Positions 19,550-28,456 of a stretch of DNA of 64,000 nt are shown here, piece after piece. Each line of letters starts with the position of its first letter. Positions within the stretch are counted from its first letter, which is position 1. The stretch is from Candidatus Bandiella woodruffii (GTDB lineage: Bacteria > Pseudomonadota > Alphaproteobacteria > Rickettsiales > Midichloriaceae), in the NCBI RefSeq assembly GCF_034359465.1, contig NZ_CP110820.1, forward strand, positions 736,501 to 800,500. Reading direction: 5' to 3'. The position numbers and the translations under genes were made by a program. Below the pieces are notes generated by a model. The model searched no databases. It saw only the letters and a list, made by a program, of their open reading frames with translations, and had not been told where the DNA came from.

Positions 19550-19965
19550 CGCACCTCGTTTTTTGTTTTTGGTATATAGTTTTCATCATGTTTTGCCAGC
19601 AGTTCTTTAGCTTCAAACACGTGATTTTCTCCTAACTTTCCATAAACAACCACTTCTTGCCCCTCTTTAAATAGACTTGGTATAATACCTTTATATGTTA
19701 CTTTGATTTGTTGTTTATTATCGTAGATAACAAATGTGGTGATTTTTGAGTCAACCATATAACTTATACTACCATTTTGCACTTTGCCTCCAAGCCTGAC
19801 TGCGCTGCCAATTTGATTGGTGCTTATTATTTCTGAAGGGGTAGTATATAAGAATATGTTGTTGCTAAAAACCCAAAGCAATAAATACACACCGAGTGCG
19901 CCAAGAAATATAAAAACTGATATTAATATAGCTCTTTGTCTGGTATATTTATTTTTATAAAGCAT
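19546..19965 (-). CDS. ccmE: Cytochrome c maturation heme chaperone CcmE
   Basis: Membrane-anchored periplasmic heme chaperone that receives heme from CcmABCD and passes it to CcmF/H. The 139-residue protein has one N-terminal membrane helix (residues about 11-33), an OB-like beta barrel and the heme-binding HxxxY site (AKHDENYIPK). Its start lies inside ccmD (43-base overlap). The product would serve cytochrome c1, whose gene is at 23282-24052. Confidence 0.95.
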   Translation of the reverse strand: MLYKNKYTRQRAILISVFIFLGALGVYLLLWVFSNNIFLYTTPSEIISTNQIGSAVRLGGKVQNGSISYMVDSKITTFVIYDNKQQIKVTYKGIIPSLFKEGQEVVVYGKLGENHVFEAKELLAKHDENYIPKTKNEVR

Positions 19966-20090
19966 TTCTTTGTGTTAAGCCTGTTATTTGCTATAACGAA
20001 CCTGATTGCAACAAAGAGCATAAAGAGAAACGTGGTCACAAAAAAAACAACATAAGCTGTAAATACATAGTAATCAAATGTGTTTTGCAT
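19923..20090 (-). CDS. ccmD: Heme exporter protein CcmD (small membrane protein)
   Basis: A 55-codon frame reading MQNTFDYYVFTAYVVFFV and onward, with one membrane helix (about residues 12-35) followed by a basic tail, as in CcmD. It starts immediately after the rpoZ stop codon and overlaps ccmE by 43 bases, the position expected for ccmD. CcmD stabilises the CcmABC-holoCcmE complex. The call rests on size, topology, N-terminal aromatic pattern and neighbour; primary sequence of CcmD is poorly conserved. Confidence 0.72.
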   Translation of the reverse strand: MQNTFDYYVFTAYVVFFVTTFLFMLFVAIRFVIANNRLNTKKCFIKINIPDKELY

Positions 20091-20474
20091 TCACTCTTCG
20101 CTAATCTCTTCGTCTTGGTATAACTGGTCAGTTTGGATATGAGCTGGTTCTTTAAAAGATTCGATTTCCTCAACTATTGCTTGGTCCATCTCCTCTTCAT
20201 CCACTTGTGTTCTTGTTGCACGCACGTGTTCGGCATCTTCGTCCAGAGAGGATTTCCTTATAATAGAGTTTTTTAACGATTCAATATTTAACTGATTCGC
20301 TGCAATCTCTCTTAACGCTATTATTGCGTCTTTATCCTTTTTAATCTTGGGATTATCGTTGATAACTGGCACAGCGCCATGATTTAGCTCTTTCCCTCTT
20401 TGAGCTGCAACAACCACAAGCTCAAATCTATTTTGAACATATTTTATGCAATCTTCTACTGTAATTCTTGCCAT
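20091..20474 (-). CDS. rpoZ: DNA-directed RNA polymerase omega subunit
   Basis: Small subunit that binds beta-prime and aids RNAP assembly. Begins MARITVEDCIKYVQNRFELVVVAAQRGKEL, the omega signature, followed by DKDAIIALREIAA. At 127 residues it has an acidic C-terminal extension (DEEEMDQAIVEEIESF), common in Rickettsiales. It sits 14 bases after rplI and just before ccmD. Confidence 0.94.
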   Translation of the reverse strand: MARITVEDCIKYVQNRFELVVVAAQRGKELNHGAVPVINDNPKIKKDKDAIIALREIAANQLNIESLKNSIIRKSSLDEDAEHVRATRTQVDEEEMDQAIVEEIESFKEPAHIQTDQLYQDEEISEE

Positions 20475-20488
20475 AGCCTACATTATAT

Positions 20489-21100
20489 TTATATTTTTTC
20501 AGCAGCTTGTTCAACTTCATCTTTTTTATTTGCTGCTGCTTTTTTTGCGGTTTTTACAGACTCTTCAGATTTTTCACTGGATTGCTGAGCTGTATCACTC
20601 TTACTAAGATTGCTTGCCTCTTTTTCTTTTTGCAACTCGTTCTTAGCTTCTTCCTGCGACCTAGCAACAATTATTCTTATTTTTGCTTCAACATCCGCAT
20701 GCAACTCAATACTCACATGATGAAACCCAATTTCCTTAATCTTATTGTGCAAAGTAATGCTTTCCACATTAATTTTTATGTCAAAGTTGGATGCTAGTAT
20801 GTTTGCAATGTCTCTATTGGTTACAGACCCATATAGTCTGCCATCATCTCCAGCTTGTCTAACAACAGCGAATGTTTTTCCGTCAATTTTCTGCAAATCA
20901 AGCAAAGCTTCTTTTCTTTTTTCTATATTTGCTTTTTCTATCAGCTCCTTTTGTGCCTCAAATTTCGCTTTGTTTGACGCAGTAACACGTAAAGCCTTGT
21001 TTCTGATCAGTAAATAATTGCGAGCATAGCCATCTTTAACTTGCACCACATCCCCTATATTTCCTAACTTCTTTATTTTTTCTAAAAGTATTATTTCCAT
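20489..21100 (-). CDS. rplI: 50S ribosomal protein L9
   Basis: Binds 23S rRNA domain V through its N-domain (MEIILLEKIKKLGNIGDVVQVKDGYARNYLL, the L9 signature). The protein is 203 residues, about 50 longer than standard L9; the extra length is a charged, alanine/lysine/glutamate-rich tail from about residue 150, predicted disordered or helical. Follows rpsR and rpsF in the usual order. Confidence 0.95.
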   Translation of the reverse strand: MEIILLEKIKKLGNIGDVVQVKDGYARNYLLIRNKALRVTASNKAKFEAQKELIEKANIEKRKEALLDLQKIDGKTFAVVRQAGDDGRLYGSVTNRDIANILASNFDIKINVESITLHNKIKEIGFHHVSIELHADVEAKIRIIVARSQEEAKNELQKEKEASNLSKSDTAQQSSEKSEESVKTAKKAAANKKDEVEQAAEKI

Positions 21101-21117
21101 AAAAGCTCCTCGCTTAA

Positions 21118-21375
21118 TTATAAAACAGTATAAGGCAGTAATGCCAAGTGTCTTGCAACTTTTATAGCATTTTTCAGCTTCCTTTGTTTGTTTGCAGACA
21201 CGTTAGTAATCCTAGGGGGCATGATTTTTCCCTTCTCCGAAATATATTTTTTGCATAACTCGATGTTTTTGTAGTTGATTAAATCATCGCTAACATCTGC
21301 TAAAGGGCATTTTTGTACATGTTTTACAGCAACGCTTCTATTAAACAATAAGGTGTTTGGTATTAGATTTTCCAT
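21118..21375 (-). CDS. rpsR: 30S ribosomal protein S18
   Basis: The 85-residue protein has the S18 core: IDYKN-like [36 protein letters not shown]. It pairs with S6 on the 30S platform. Seven bases after rpsF and 17 before rplI. Confidence 0.95.
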   Translation of the reverse strand: MENLIPNTLLFNRSVAVKHVQKCPLADVSDDLINYKNIELCKKYISEKGKIMPPRITNVSANKQRKLKNAIKVARHLALLPYTVL

Positions 21376-21382
21376 TTCTCAA

Positions 21383-21721
21383 TTATTTTTCAGTTTCGCT
21401 TGGGGTTTGCATCATCAACGAAGGTTTTTCGTCAATTCTGTCCACACGGATTGTCAAAAATTTAATTACATCTTCACTGATCTTAAAGTCATTTTCGACT
21501 TTGGTGATAGTTTCCGGCGTTGCTTTTAGGCCAAAAAATATGTAGTGTCCTTTTTTATTCTTTTTAATTTCATAGGCCAAACTTCTTAAGCCCCAATATT
21601 CTTTTTTTATAACTTGACCACCTGTTTTTTCTACCACACCTTTATATTTTTCAGAAAGCTTGTGCACATCTTGGGCCGGCAGGTCTTGTCTTATTATGAA
21701 AGTACATTCATAAAATCTCAT
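21383..21721 (-). CDS. rpsF: 30S ribosomal protein S6
   Basis: The 112-residue protein begins MRFYECTFIIRQDL and contains the S6 features YWGLRSLAYEIKKNKKGHYIF and the VRVDRI-like ending. First gene of rpsF-rpsR-rplI, which continues into rpoZ. Confidence 0.95.
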   Translation of the reverse strand: MRFYECTFIIRQDLPAQDVHKLSEKYKGVVEKTGGQVIKKEYWGLRSLAYEIKKNKKGHYIFFGLKATPETITKVENDFKISEDVIKFLTIRVDRIDEKPSLMMQTPSETEK

Positions 21722-21794
21722 TTATACTCCGTCAGTATTGTATTTTAAAGTTCATAAATATTGCATAAAAGCAACCAAACTGCAAGCTTAATAA

Positions 21795-23279
21795 TCAACT
21801 TGAAGATAAAATTCTCCCCAAAATTAGTCCAATCAACAGAAATAAGCCAGCAACAATAACCAAAACATGATGTTTGAACGGAGAATGTTGTTTTTGCATT
21901 CCACTTCCTGTGATGCTGTTATCGATAACATGTTTTATCTTATTAATAAATTGATTCTTTTGGTAGTTCAATTTAGCCAACTTCCACCTTGCGCCTAAAT
22001 TCTTCTTGGCCCAACTTTGAATCCAAGGGCTTGCTAAATTCCACATATTAATCTTAGGGTTGAGATAATGACCAGTACCTTCAATGGTCAATATTGTTTT
22101 GTGAAGCAATAAAAGTTCTGGATGAATCGTTACTGAAAAATCTCTACTAATCTCAAACAGGTGTTTTAACAATTTTGATAGGGATATTTCCTCCAAGGAC
22201 TTGCCAACAATCGGTTCCCCAATGCTTATGCATGCAAGTTCAAACTTATACTCAGATTGACCTTTGGGGACGAAGCCGGTTTGGAAGTGGATTTCTTTTA
22301 TCTTGGTGTAGTCCTTATTCAAAAAACCATAAACCACTTCTGCTACGAAAGTTTTTAATTCGTAGTCTAAATAACAAACGATTCCAAAATCAACCATGGC
22401 AATGTCGCCATTTTGTTTGATAATAATGTTGCCAGGATGAATGTCTGCATGGAAGAATCCATCTCTACATGCCTGATTAAAGAAAATAACAGCTAATTTC
22501 TCTATTATCAAGTTCAGATCTAAATTTGCCCCTATGAGTTTATCCCTCTGATTAATAGGTATCCCATCTATCCATTCGGAGGTTAGAATATTTTTACTTG
22601 TCAACTGCCAGTATATTTTTGGGATATGTAAGTTCATGTCCCTTTTGCAGTTTTCTTTGATTTTTTCGGCGGCAGCTCCCTCAAGTCTTAAGTCCAGTTC
22701 AATCTCGGAGGACTTTTTAAGCGTCTCCAAGGCTTCATTTATTTTGATTCTTTTCTTTTTCTTTACAAATAAATTAACCAGGTGGGAGAAGGTTTTAATT
22801 ACCCTTAGGTTATCCATATATGCCTTTGATATTTTAGGGCGCAGGATTTTTACTGCAACCGGAACCCCATCCTTAGTGATGGCTTTGTGAACTTGGGCTA
22901 TAGATGCGGCCGCAACACTTTCTTGGTCAAAAGAAAGGAACATGTCTTCTATATTGGCGCCAAACTCAGATTTAAAAATTTTTTCAACCGTTTGGATGGC
23001 AAAGGATGGCAACTTATCTTGTAAACTAAGCATAGAGTTTGCGATGTCTGCCCCTAATAAGTCTCCTCTGGTTGACAAAATTTGCCCTAGCTTTATAAAT
23101 GCTGGGCCTAATTTTGGCAAAATAATAACCAATTTTTTACCTATACTAGTTTTAATCTTAGACCTTTCTGTTGGCTCTTTTACTACGAACATAGGGATTA
23201 TGCTGAATACCAGGCCATATCTTACACATAAGAATAGTAGTTTTATGAGGAAAAATATCAACTTTAAGCAAGATCGCAT
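21795..23279 (-). CDS. ubiB: UbiB-family atypical kinase (ubiquinone biosynthesis)
   Basis: ABC1/ADCK-type protein required for ubiquinone synthesis, with ATPase rather than protein-kinase activity in studied members. In 494 residues it shows the KxGQ motif (KLGQILSTRGD), the alanine-rich loop AAASIAQVHKA, VAVKILRP, catalytic HADIHPGNIIIK and MVDFG, and two C-terminal hydrophobic helices (HHVLVIVAGLFLLIG...). It starts just after the petC stop, linking quinone synthesis with the bc1 complex. Confidence 0.94.
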   Translation of the reverse strand: MRSCLKLIFFLIKLLFLCVRYGLVFSIIPMFVVKEPTERSKIKTSIGKKLVIILPKLGPAFIKLGQILSTRGDLLGADIANSMLSLQDKLPSFAIQTVEKIFKSEFGANIEDMFLSFDQESVAAASIAQVHKAITKDGVPVAVKILRPKISKAYMDNLRVIKTFSHLVNLFVKKKKRIKINEALETLKKSSEIELDLRLEGAAAEKIKENCKRDMNLHIPKIYWQLTSKNILTSEWIDGIPINQRDKLIGANLDLNLIIEKLAVIFFNQACRDGFFHADIHPGNIIIKQNGDIAMVDFGIVCYLDYELKTFVAEVVYGFLNKDYTKIKEIHFQTGFVPKGQSEYKFELACISIGEPIVGKSLEEISLSKLLKHLFEISRDFSVTIHPELLLLHKTILTIEGTGHYLNPKINMWNLASPWIQSWAKKNLGARWKLAKLNYQKNQFINKIKHVIDNSITGSGMQKQHSPFKHHVLVIVAGLFLLIGLILGRILSSS

Positions 23280-23281
23280 GG

Positions 23282-24052
23282 CTACTTAACTTTTTTCCAA
23301 ATTCTTTTCATTGCTATGTAAAACAATACGGTGAAGATGGATAAAAATATCAAAACCTTTATGCCTAGAGACTTAGACTCCTCCATCTCAGGCTCTGCCG
23401 TCCACTGCAAAAAATTGGTCACATCTTTTGCCATAGCATCGATGGTGGATTTTGTGCCGTCATCATATTCAACTTGCCCTTCTGTGGTAAGTGGAGGTGG
23501 CATAGCTAATTGATCTCCTCCTGCTATAAAATATGGGTTATAGTACATATTTTCTCCAAGATTGAACCCAGAAGGCGGGGTTGTATATCCAGTCAATAAC
23601 GAGTACACGTAATTTTCACCATCTGGCCTTGCCTTTGTTATCAAAGATAAATCAGGAGGGTACGCACCATTGTTAGATGCTCTTGCTGCTTTTTCATTGG
23701 CATAGGGGCCAGGAATGTAATCCGATGGAGTCGCTGGTCTATCAAACATTTCCCCTTCATCATTCGGACCATCTTTTACAGTATATTCGGAAGCCAAAGA
23801 TTTTATTTCATCTTCGTTAAATCCAATCTCACTTAGGTTTCTAAAAGCAATTCTCTTGACAGAATGGCATGCAGAGCATACTTCCTTGTACACTTTAAAT
23901 CCTCTTTGGATTGACTGTCTATCAAATTTCCCAGTTACTCCACTGAATGACCATTGCATTTTTTTCGGTGGGTTAGCTTCATCCGAACTATGTGCTTGAT
24001 GCACTATAAGGGCAATCAAACAGACAAACAATAATGCTAATATCTTTTTCAT
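23282..24052 (-). CDS. petC: Cytochrome c1 of the bc1 complex
   Basis: Heme-bearing subunit of ubiquinol-cytochrome c reductase. The 256-residue precursor has an N-terminal signal/anchor (residues 1-22), the heme-attachment site VCSACHSV near residue 60, a candidate axial Met in QLAMPPPLT and a C-terminal membrane anchor (IKVLIFLSIFTVLFYIAM). The Rieske and cytochrome b genes that usually precede it are missing; an IS6 element starts 67 bases upstream of its ATG. Confidence 0.95.
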   Translation of the reverse strand: MKKILALLFVCLIALIVHQAHSSDEANPPKKMQWSFSGVTGKFDRQSIQRGFKVYKEVCSACHSVKRIAFRNLSEIGFNEDEIKSLASEYTVKDGPNDEGEMFDRPATPSDYIPGPYANEKAARASNNGAYPPDLSLITKARPDGENYVYSLLTGYTTPPSGFNLGENMYYNPYFIAGGDQLAMPPPLTTEGQVEYDDGTKSTIDAMAKDVTNFLQWTAEPEMEESKSLGIKVLIFLSIFTVLFYIAMKRIWKKVK

Positions 24053-24119
24053 TTACTTTATATTTTTGAAGTACTTTTGCATTTCTATAACAAAAACTAA
24101 GCTCTAACAAGTTTTTGTT

Positions 24120-24949
24120 GGCTCTGTCGCATCTGTAATATGATGCAAAAACTTTCAAATTATTTGTATATTTTTCCATTAAGCAGTTAGTGAAAGAAAT
24201 TTATCAAAGTCAGAATTATAATTGTCATTGTCAGCAAGTTGTCCTTTTTTAATCATGTGCAAGAGCTCTATTCCTGCAATAGTCCTGGCGGCACTTCTAA
24301 AGGATTTGAAACCAAGCATCGGTCTAGTTCGTTTCTTTACAAATCTGTGATCGCCTTCTATCCTATTGTTTAGATATTTGTTATGCCTAATTTCTATTTG
24401 GTCTTCTTTAGATAATGGCTTATTGATCGAATTCAAAGCAGAAGTATTAGAGCCACTTTTATCTATATTAACCTTTATAGGCTGGCCACTAGATTTAATT
24501 GCTTTCCTGAAAAACGCTTTAGCTGCCCTTTTATCTCTTTTTGCTCTTAGCATAAAATCTATGGTATCCCCGTATTTATCAACTGCTCTATACAAATAGA
24601 CCCATTTACCTTTAACCTTGATATATGTCTCGTCCATTCTCCAGCTGCCGTTGACTGGCTTTTTTTTTTCTGAATCTTCCTTCAAGTATTGGCATAAACT
24701 TTACTACCCATCTTTGTAGAGTGGCGTGATCTATGTTGAGTCCTCTCAACCCGCCTATCTCTTCTATCTCTCTGTAACTTAAAGAATATCTTCCTTTCAT
24801 ATACAGCGATACCATAATGATTTCTGCGCCATATTCATGGTTCTTAAAATACTTCATTAATTTTGGGTCTACTTTAAACATTATTACCAGCAACTATTTC
24901 TTTCAGAATATCAAAAATTCTTATGTGTTTCAACAGATGCGACAGAACC
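24120..24949 (-). mobile_element. IS6-family element, copy 2 (830 bp, frameshifted)
   Basis: Both ends intact. Its transposase is split into 24612-24893 and 24179-24685 by a two-base deletion in the run corresponding to lysine/arginine codons after GRFRK (near 24660-24671). Flanking 8-mers (tttttgtt, ttttttac) do not match. Inserted directly upstream of petC. Confidence 0.9.
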
Positions 24950-25054
24950 TTTTTTACACTCTGTATTCATATTTCTATTTTCTTTGTTGCTCGCTATATT
25001 CATTTTAGCATCTTATCTATATTCATTTTAGCATCTTATCTATCTTATGGCAAC
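24950..25054 (-). mobile_element. IS1-type left-end fragment with internal duplication
   Basis: Inverse orientation of the sequence at 28181-28260, starting where IS6 copy 2 ends. A segment including ATTCATTTTAGCATCTTATC is present twice in tandem (near 24997-25045), and the outermost bases ACTCCC are missing. A decayed relic. Confidence 0.7.
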
Positions 25055-25082
25055 CAGTAAAAACTTTTTCTAAATCCCAGTT

Positions 25083-25407
25083 CCTCATCATGAATGAAAT
25101 TTTTAAGAATCCCCATCGCCTCTTTGATCTCAAGACGCATTTTTTTATCATTAATGTTATCATAACCAGTAAAAACTTTTTCTAAATCGTACACGTATTG
25201 AGTTTTTTTCATCTACCTGTATGATTGGCAAAAAATACAGTGCTCCTCATCATGAATGAAATTTTTAAGAATCCCCATCGCCTCTTTGATCTCAAGACGC
25301 ATTTTTTTATCATTAATGTTATCATAACCAGTAAAAACTTTTTCTAAATCGTACACGTATTGAGTTTTTTCATCTACCTGTATGATTGGAAAATACAGTG
25401 ACTCTCT
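25083..25407. repeat. Tandem duplication, two 162-163 bp units
   Basis: Unit 1 (25083-25244) and unit 2 (25245-25407) are nearly identical, both starting CCTCATCATGAATGAAATTT; the flank after unit 2 again begins CCTCAT, so a six-base microhomology bounds the duplication. The length equals 54 codons. A third 26-base piece (AACCAGTAAAAACTTTTTCT...) lies at 25053-25078. Confidence 0.88.
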
Positions 25408-25548
25408 CCTCATATTATCTCCTTCGTTCGCTCTATACTGCTCGTATACCTCACTATTGCCATAATAAATTGGAATAAAATTATTTCCAAAGTTTTCCTT
25501 ACTATCGAATAAGTTAAGCAGAGCCACGTAGGTAAAAAAGTTTTTCAT
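25213..25548 (-). CDS. Hypothetical protein altered by tandem duplication
   Basis: Start chosen at the ATG 25546-25548 because a strong GGAGGTG ribosome-binding site lies seven bases before it; an upstream in-frame ATG (25614) lacks one. The product (111 residues) begins MKNFFTYVALLNLFDSKENF and is acidic with no recognised domain. The last nine codons come from a frameshifted second duplication unit, so the original C-terminus is probably altered. Confidence 0.5.
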   Translation of the reverse strand: MKNFFTYVALLNLFDSKENFGNNFIPIYYGNSEVYEQYRANEGDNMRRESLYFPIIQVDEKTQYVYDLEKVFTGYDNINDKKMRLEIKEAMGILKNFIHDEEHCIFCQSYR

Positions 25549-25653
25549 AAGACAACACCTCCACATTGCAAAATACTGCATCACAGGATAAAATGCCTTG
25601 CAATGTTTTGTCAATACTTATCTTTCCTCAATAGAGGTAAGTTTTGATTGCTA

Positions 25654-25681
25654 TTGAAAATTAACAAATTTACTCTACAAT
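25654..25681 (+). promoter_or_regulatory. Promoter of tRNA-Leu
   Basis: TTGAAA, 16 bases, TACAAT, with the -10 box ending 11 bases before the tRNA 5' end. Spacing and position fit a sigma70 promoter. Confidence 0.6.
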
Positions 25682-25691
25682 ATTGGATTCC

Positions 25692-25780
25692 GCGGTCGTG
25701 GTGGAATTGGTAGACACGCAACGTTGAGGTCGTTGTTCTCTGTTAAGGGATTGAAAGTTCGAGTCTTTTCGACCGCACCA
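25692..25780 (+). tRNA. tRNA-Leu (anticodon GAG)
   Basis: Acceptor GCGGTCG pairs with CGACCGC followed by A and encoded CCA. D arm GGTGGAATTGGTAGACACGC, anticodon stem AACG/CGTT with loop TTGAGGT giving anticodon GAG, a long variable arm typical of leucine tRNAs, and T arm with GTTCGAGTC. It stands alone between a hypothetical gene and the dNTPase gene. Confidence 0.95.
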
Positions 25781-25868
25781 GTCATGGGCCATATTTTTTA
25801 TGGTGCACTGTGCAAAGTAGTGATGAATTCAGAGCTATCAAACGACAAATAATTTTTGGCAAAGAGAG

Positions 25869-27014
25869 TTAATAATCATGTAAGTCAAAAACCCTTCTAT
25901 GCTCGTCAACAGCAAATCTATCAGTCATCCCTGCTATATAATCTGTAATTATGGTTGCAAGGTTGGCCTCATTTTTTAGGTCAGTTTTTTGTTGCCAATC
26001 TTGAGGGAGGTTTACTGGATAATTCATGAAATATGTAAAAAGATCCTGTATAATTTTGCAAGCCTTGTAATTCACCCTGTTGATTGGGAAATTTCTATAA
26101 ACCTTGTCAAATAAAAACTTTTTAAGCTCGATCAACTGGATTTTTACGGGGTCTGAGAAACTGACTATCACCTCATTCGCATCCACTACCTGCTTAGCCT
26201 CTGTAATATCCAAGCTTTTAAGATTACTTTTTGTTTGATGTAGTAAATTTTCTACCAAAAATTTACCAAACTCTCGCAATACCTCTATTTTAAAAACTTC
26301 CTTTTCCACATCTTTGTACTCCGAATATACTTTGTCATATACATTTTTAAACATCTCTATCTGGCAAAAATCGCGCATTTTTACAAATCCCGCTCTTACT
26401 CCATCGTCAATATCGTGTTTGGAATAAGCTATATCATCTGCTAATGATGCAATTTGAGCCTCTAAAAAAGCATTACCAGAAAGTTTTATTGGAATGCCGT
26501 CAAGAATATCTTTTAATTGATTGTAGTACTTACTTTCCTGATTAATCGGACCGTTGTGTTTCAAGATTCCATCTAGCGCTTCTAATGTCAAATTAAGACC
26601 ATTAAACTTCGGAAATTGTTTCTCAAGTTGTGTTACGATTCTAACCACTTGCACATTATGATCAAAACCACCGAACTTAAGTGATACTTCGTTTAGTGCA
26701 CGTTCTCCAGCATGCCCAAACGGTGGGTGCCCCAAGTCGTGTGATAAAGCAATCACCTCAGCCAGCTCTTCGTTCGCCCTCAATTGCTTTGCGATATAAA
26801 CAGCAATTTGCCCAACCTCAAGCGAATGCGTCAGTCTGGTTCTGTAGTGATCACCGATGTAATTGATAAATACTTGTGTTTTATACTCCAGCCTTCTAAA
26901 AGCTTTCGAGTTGATAATTCTAAACTTATCTTCAAGAAAATCATACTCCATGTCTTCACAGTAGACCCTGCCAGATGACTTAAAAAGTCCTAAAGAATAA
27001 TTTTTCTTATACAT
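25869..27014 (-). CDS. dGTPase-like HD-domain triphosphohydrolase
   Basis: Deoxynucleoside triphosphate triphosphohydrolase-like protein that would cleave dNTPs to nucleoside and triphosphate. In 381 residues, the metal-binding HD motif is seen as RLTHSLEVGQIA and ALSHDLGHPPFGHAGE (residues about 55-110), followed by SLADDIAYSKHDIDDG. Fits the alphaproteobacterial short Dgt type 2 group. Ends 88 bases from tRNA-Leu and is followed upstream by tRNA-His. Confidence 0.9.
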   Translation of the reverse strand: MYKKNYSLGLFKSSGRVYCEDMEYDFLEDKFRIINSKAFRRLEYKTQVFINYIGDHYRTRLTHSLEVGQIAVYIAKQLRANEELAEVIALSHDLGHPPFGHAGERALNEVSLKFGGFDHNVQVVRIVTQLEKQFPKFNGLNLTLEALDGILKHNGPINQESKYYNQLKDILDGIPIKLSGNAFLEAQIASLADDIAYSKHDIDDGVRAGFVKMRDFCQIEMFKNVYDKVYSEYKDVEKEVFKIEVLREFGKFLVENLLHQTKSNLKSLDITEAKQVVDANEVIVSFSDPVKIQLIELKKFLFDKVYRNFPINRVNYKACKIIQDLFTYFMNYPVNLPQDWQQKTDLKNEANLATIITDYIAGMTDRFAVDEHRRVFDLHDY

Positions 27015-27024
27015 ATTAAAACAA

Positions 27025-27102
27025 TGGGGCGAGCAACGGAACTCGAATCCGCGACCTCAAGTGCCACAAACTTGCGCTCTAACCAACTGAGCTATGCCCG
27101 CC
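27025..27102 (-). tRNA. tRNA-His (anticodon GTG)
   Basis: Minus-strand cloverleaf with the histidine-specific extra G at position -1 pairing with C73, an eight-base-pair acceptor, encoded CCA, and anticodon stem CAAGT/ACTTG enclosing loop TTGTGGC. T arm contains GATTCGAGTTCC-type loop. Confidence 0.95.
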
Positions 27103-27200
27103 ATAAATTAACATCAATAGATATAACTAAATTCACACAAAATCAACAACTTCCTTTTTTAATTATCCGTGGTATGGAATGCTACTCAATAGCTGGTGTG

Positions 27201-28030
27201 GGCTCTGTCGCATCTGTAATATGATGCAAAAACTTTCAAATTATTTGTATATTTTTCCATTAAGCAGTTAGTGAAAGAAATTTATCAAAGTCAGAATTAT
27301 AATTGTCATTGTCAGCAAGTTGTCCTTTTTAATCATGTGCAAGAGCTCTATTCCTGCAATAGTCCTGGCGGCACTTCTAAAGGATTTGAAACCAAGCATC
27401 GGTCTAGTTCGTTTCTTTACAAATCTGTGATCGCCTTCTATCCTATTGTTTAGATATTTGTTATGCCTAATTTCTATTTGGTCTTCTTTAGATAATGGCT
27501 TATTGATCGAATCTCAAAGCAGAAGTATTAGAGCCACTTTTATCTATATTAACCTTTATAGGCTGGCCACTAGATTTAATTGCTTTCCTGAAAAACGCTT
27601 AGCTGCCCTTTTATCTCTTTTTGCTCTTAGCATAAAATCTATGGTATCCCCGTATTTATCAACTGCTCTATACAAATAGACCCATTTACCTTTAACCTTG
27701 ATATATGTCTCGTCCATTCTCCAGCTGCCGTTGACTGGCTTTTTCTTTTTCTGAATCTTCCTTCAAGTATTGGCATAAACTTTACTACCCATCTTTGTAG
27801 AGTGGCGTGATCTATGTTGAGTCCTCTCAACCCGCCTATCTCTTCTATCTCTCTGTAACTTAAAGAATATCTTCCTTTCATATACAGCGATACCATAATG
27901 ATTTCTGCGCCATATTCATGGTTCTTAAAATACTTCATTAATTTTGGGTCTACTTTAAACATTATTACCAGCAACTATTTCTTTCAGAATATCAAAAATT
28001 CTTATGTGTTTCAACAGATGCGACAGAACT
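27201..28030 (-). mobile_element. IS6-family element, copy 3 (dead)
   Basis: Same ends except the last base of the right repeat (GAACT for GAACC). At least four single-base indels relative to copy 1, in the T-run near 27326, the GAATTC site near 27512, near 27599 and the run near 27741, destroy the transposase frame. Follows tRNA-His by about 100 bases. Confidence 0.9.
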
Positions 28031-28180
28031 GCCAATGGCCATGACATAGCAAACAATTCATTGAGGTTTGGAACTTTGCTCCAAACCCATTTTAGGTCAT
28101 CACTCAAACCACTTCCACGATATGCACAATAAGCAAGGCAAGTGCTCAAATACTTCAATGCACGTATATAATTCATATAA
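28031..28180 (-). other. Unidentified 150-bp remnant between two IS pieces
   Basis: Open on the minus strand in two frames (one contains YLSTCLAYCAYRGSGLSDDL). No family recognised. Bounded on both sides by mobile-element ends, so probably a scrap of an accessory gene. Confidence 0.3.
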
Positions 28181-28351
28181 GGGAGTGTTGCCATAAGATA
28201 GATAAGATGCTAAAATGAATATAGCGAGCAACAAAGAAAATAGAAATATGAATACAGAGTGTAAAAATGCAGTAGCAGTAAATACGTTAAGAATGGTAAT
28301 ATTAGGGGTATGCAAAGGTATAAATGCAAAGAGTGTGGATGTAATTTTACA
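28181..28351 (+). mobile_element. IS1-type element 5' fragment
   Basis: Starts with the end GGGAGTGTTGCCATAAGATA and encodes the zinc-finger start of an IS1-like transposase (KYVKNGNIRGMQRYKCKECG), one base out of frame with its ATG-E-C-K-N start near 28247. Cut at 28351 by IS6 copy 4. Confidence 0.8.
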
Positions 28352-28456
28352 GGTTCTGTCGCATCTGTTGAAACACATAAGAATTTTTGATATTCTGAAA
28401 GAAATAGTTGCTGGTAATAATGTTTAAAGTAGACCCAAAATTAATGAAGTATTTTA

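Noticed and set aside
27024-27224. Plus-strand frame over the tRNA-His gene
   Set aside because: It is the antisense of a well-formed tRNA and continues into an IS6 end.
28031-28180. Fragment encoding YLSTCLAYCAYRGSGLSDDL as a known gene
   Set aside because: Two frames are open, no family is recognisable and both borders are IS ends; listed only as an unidentified remnant.
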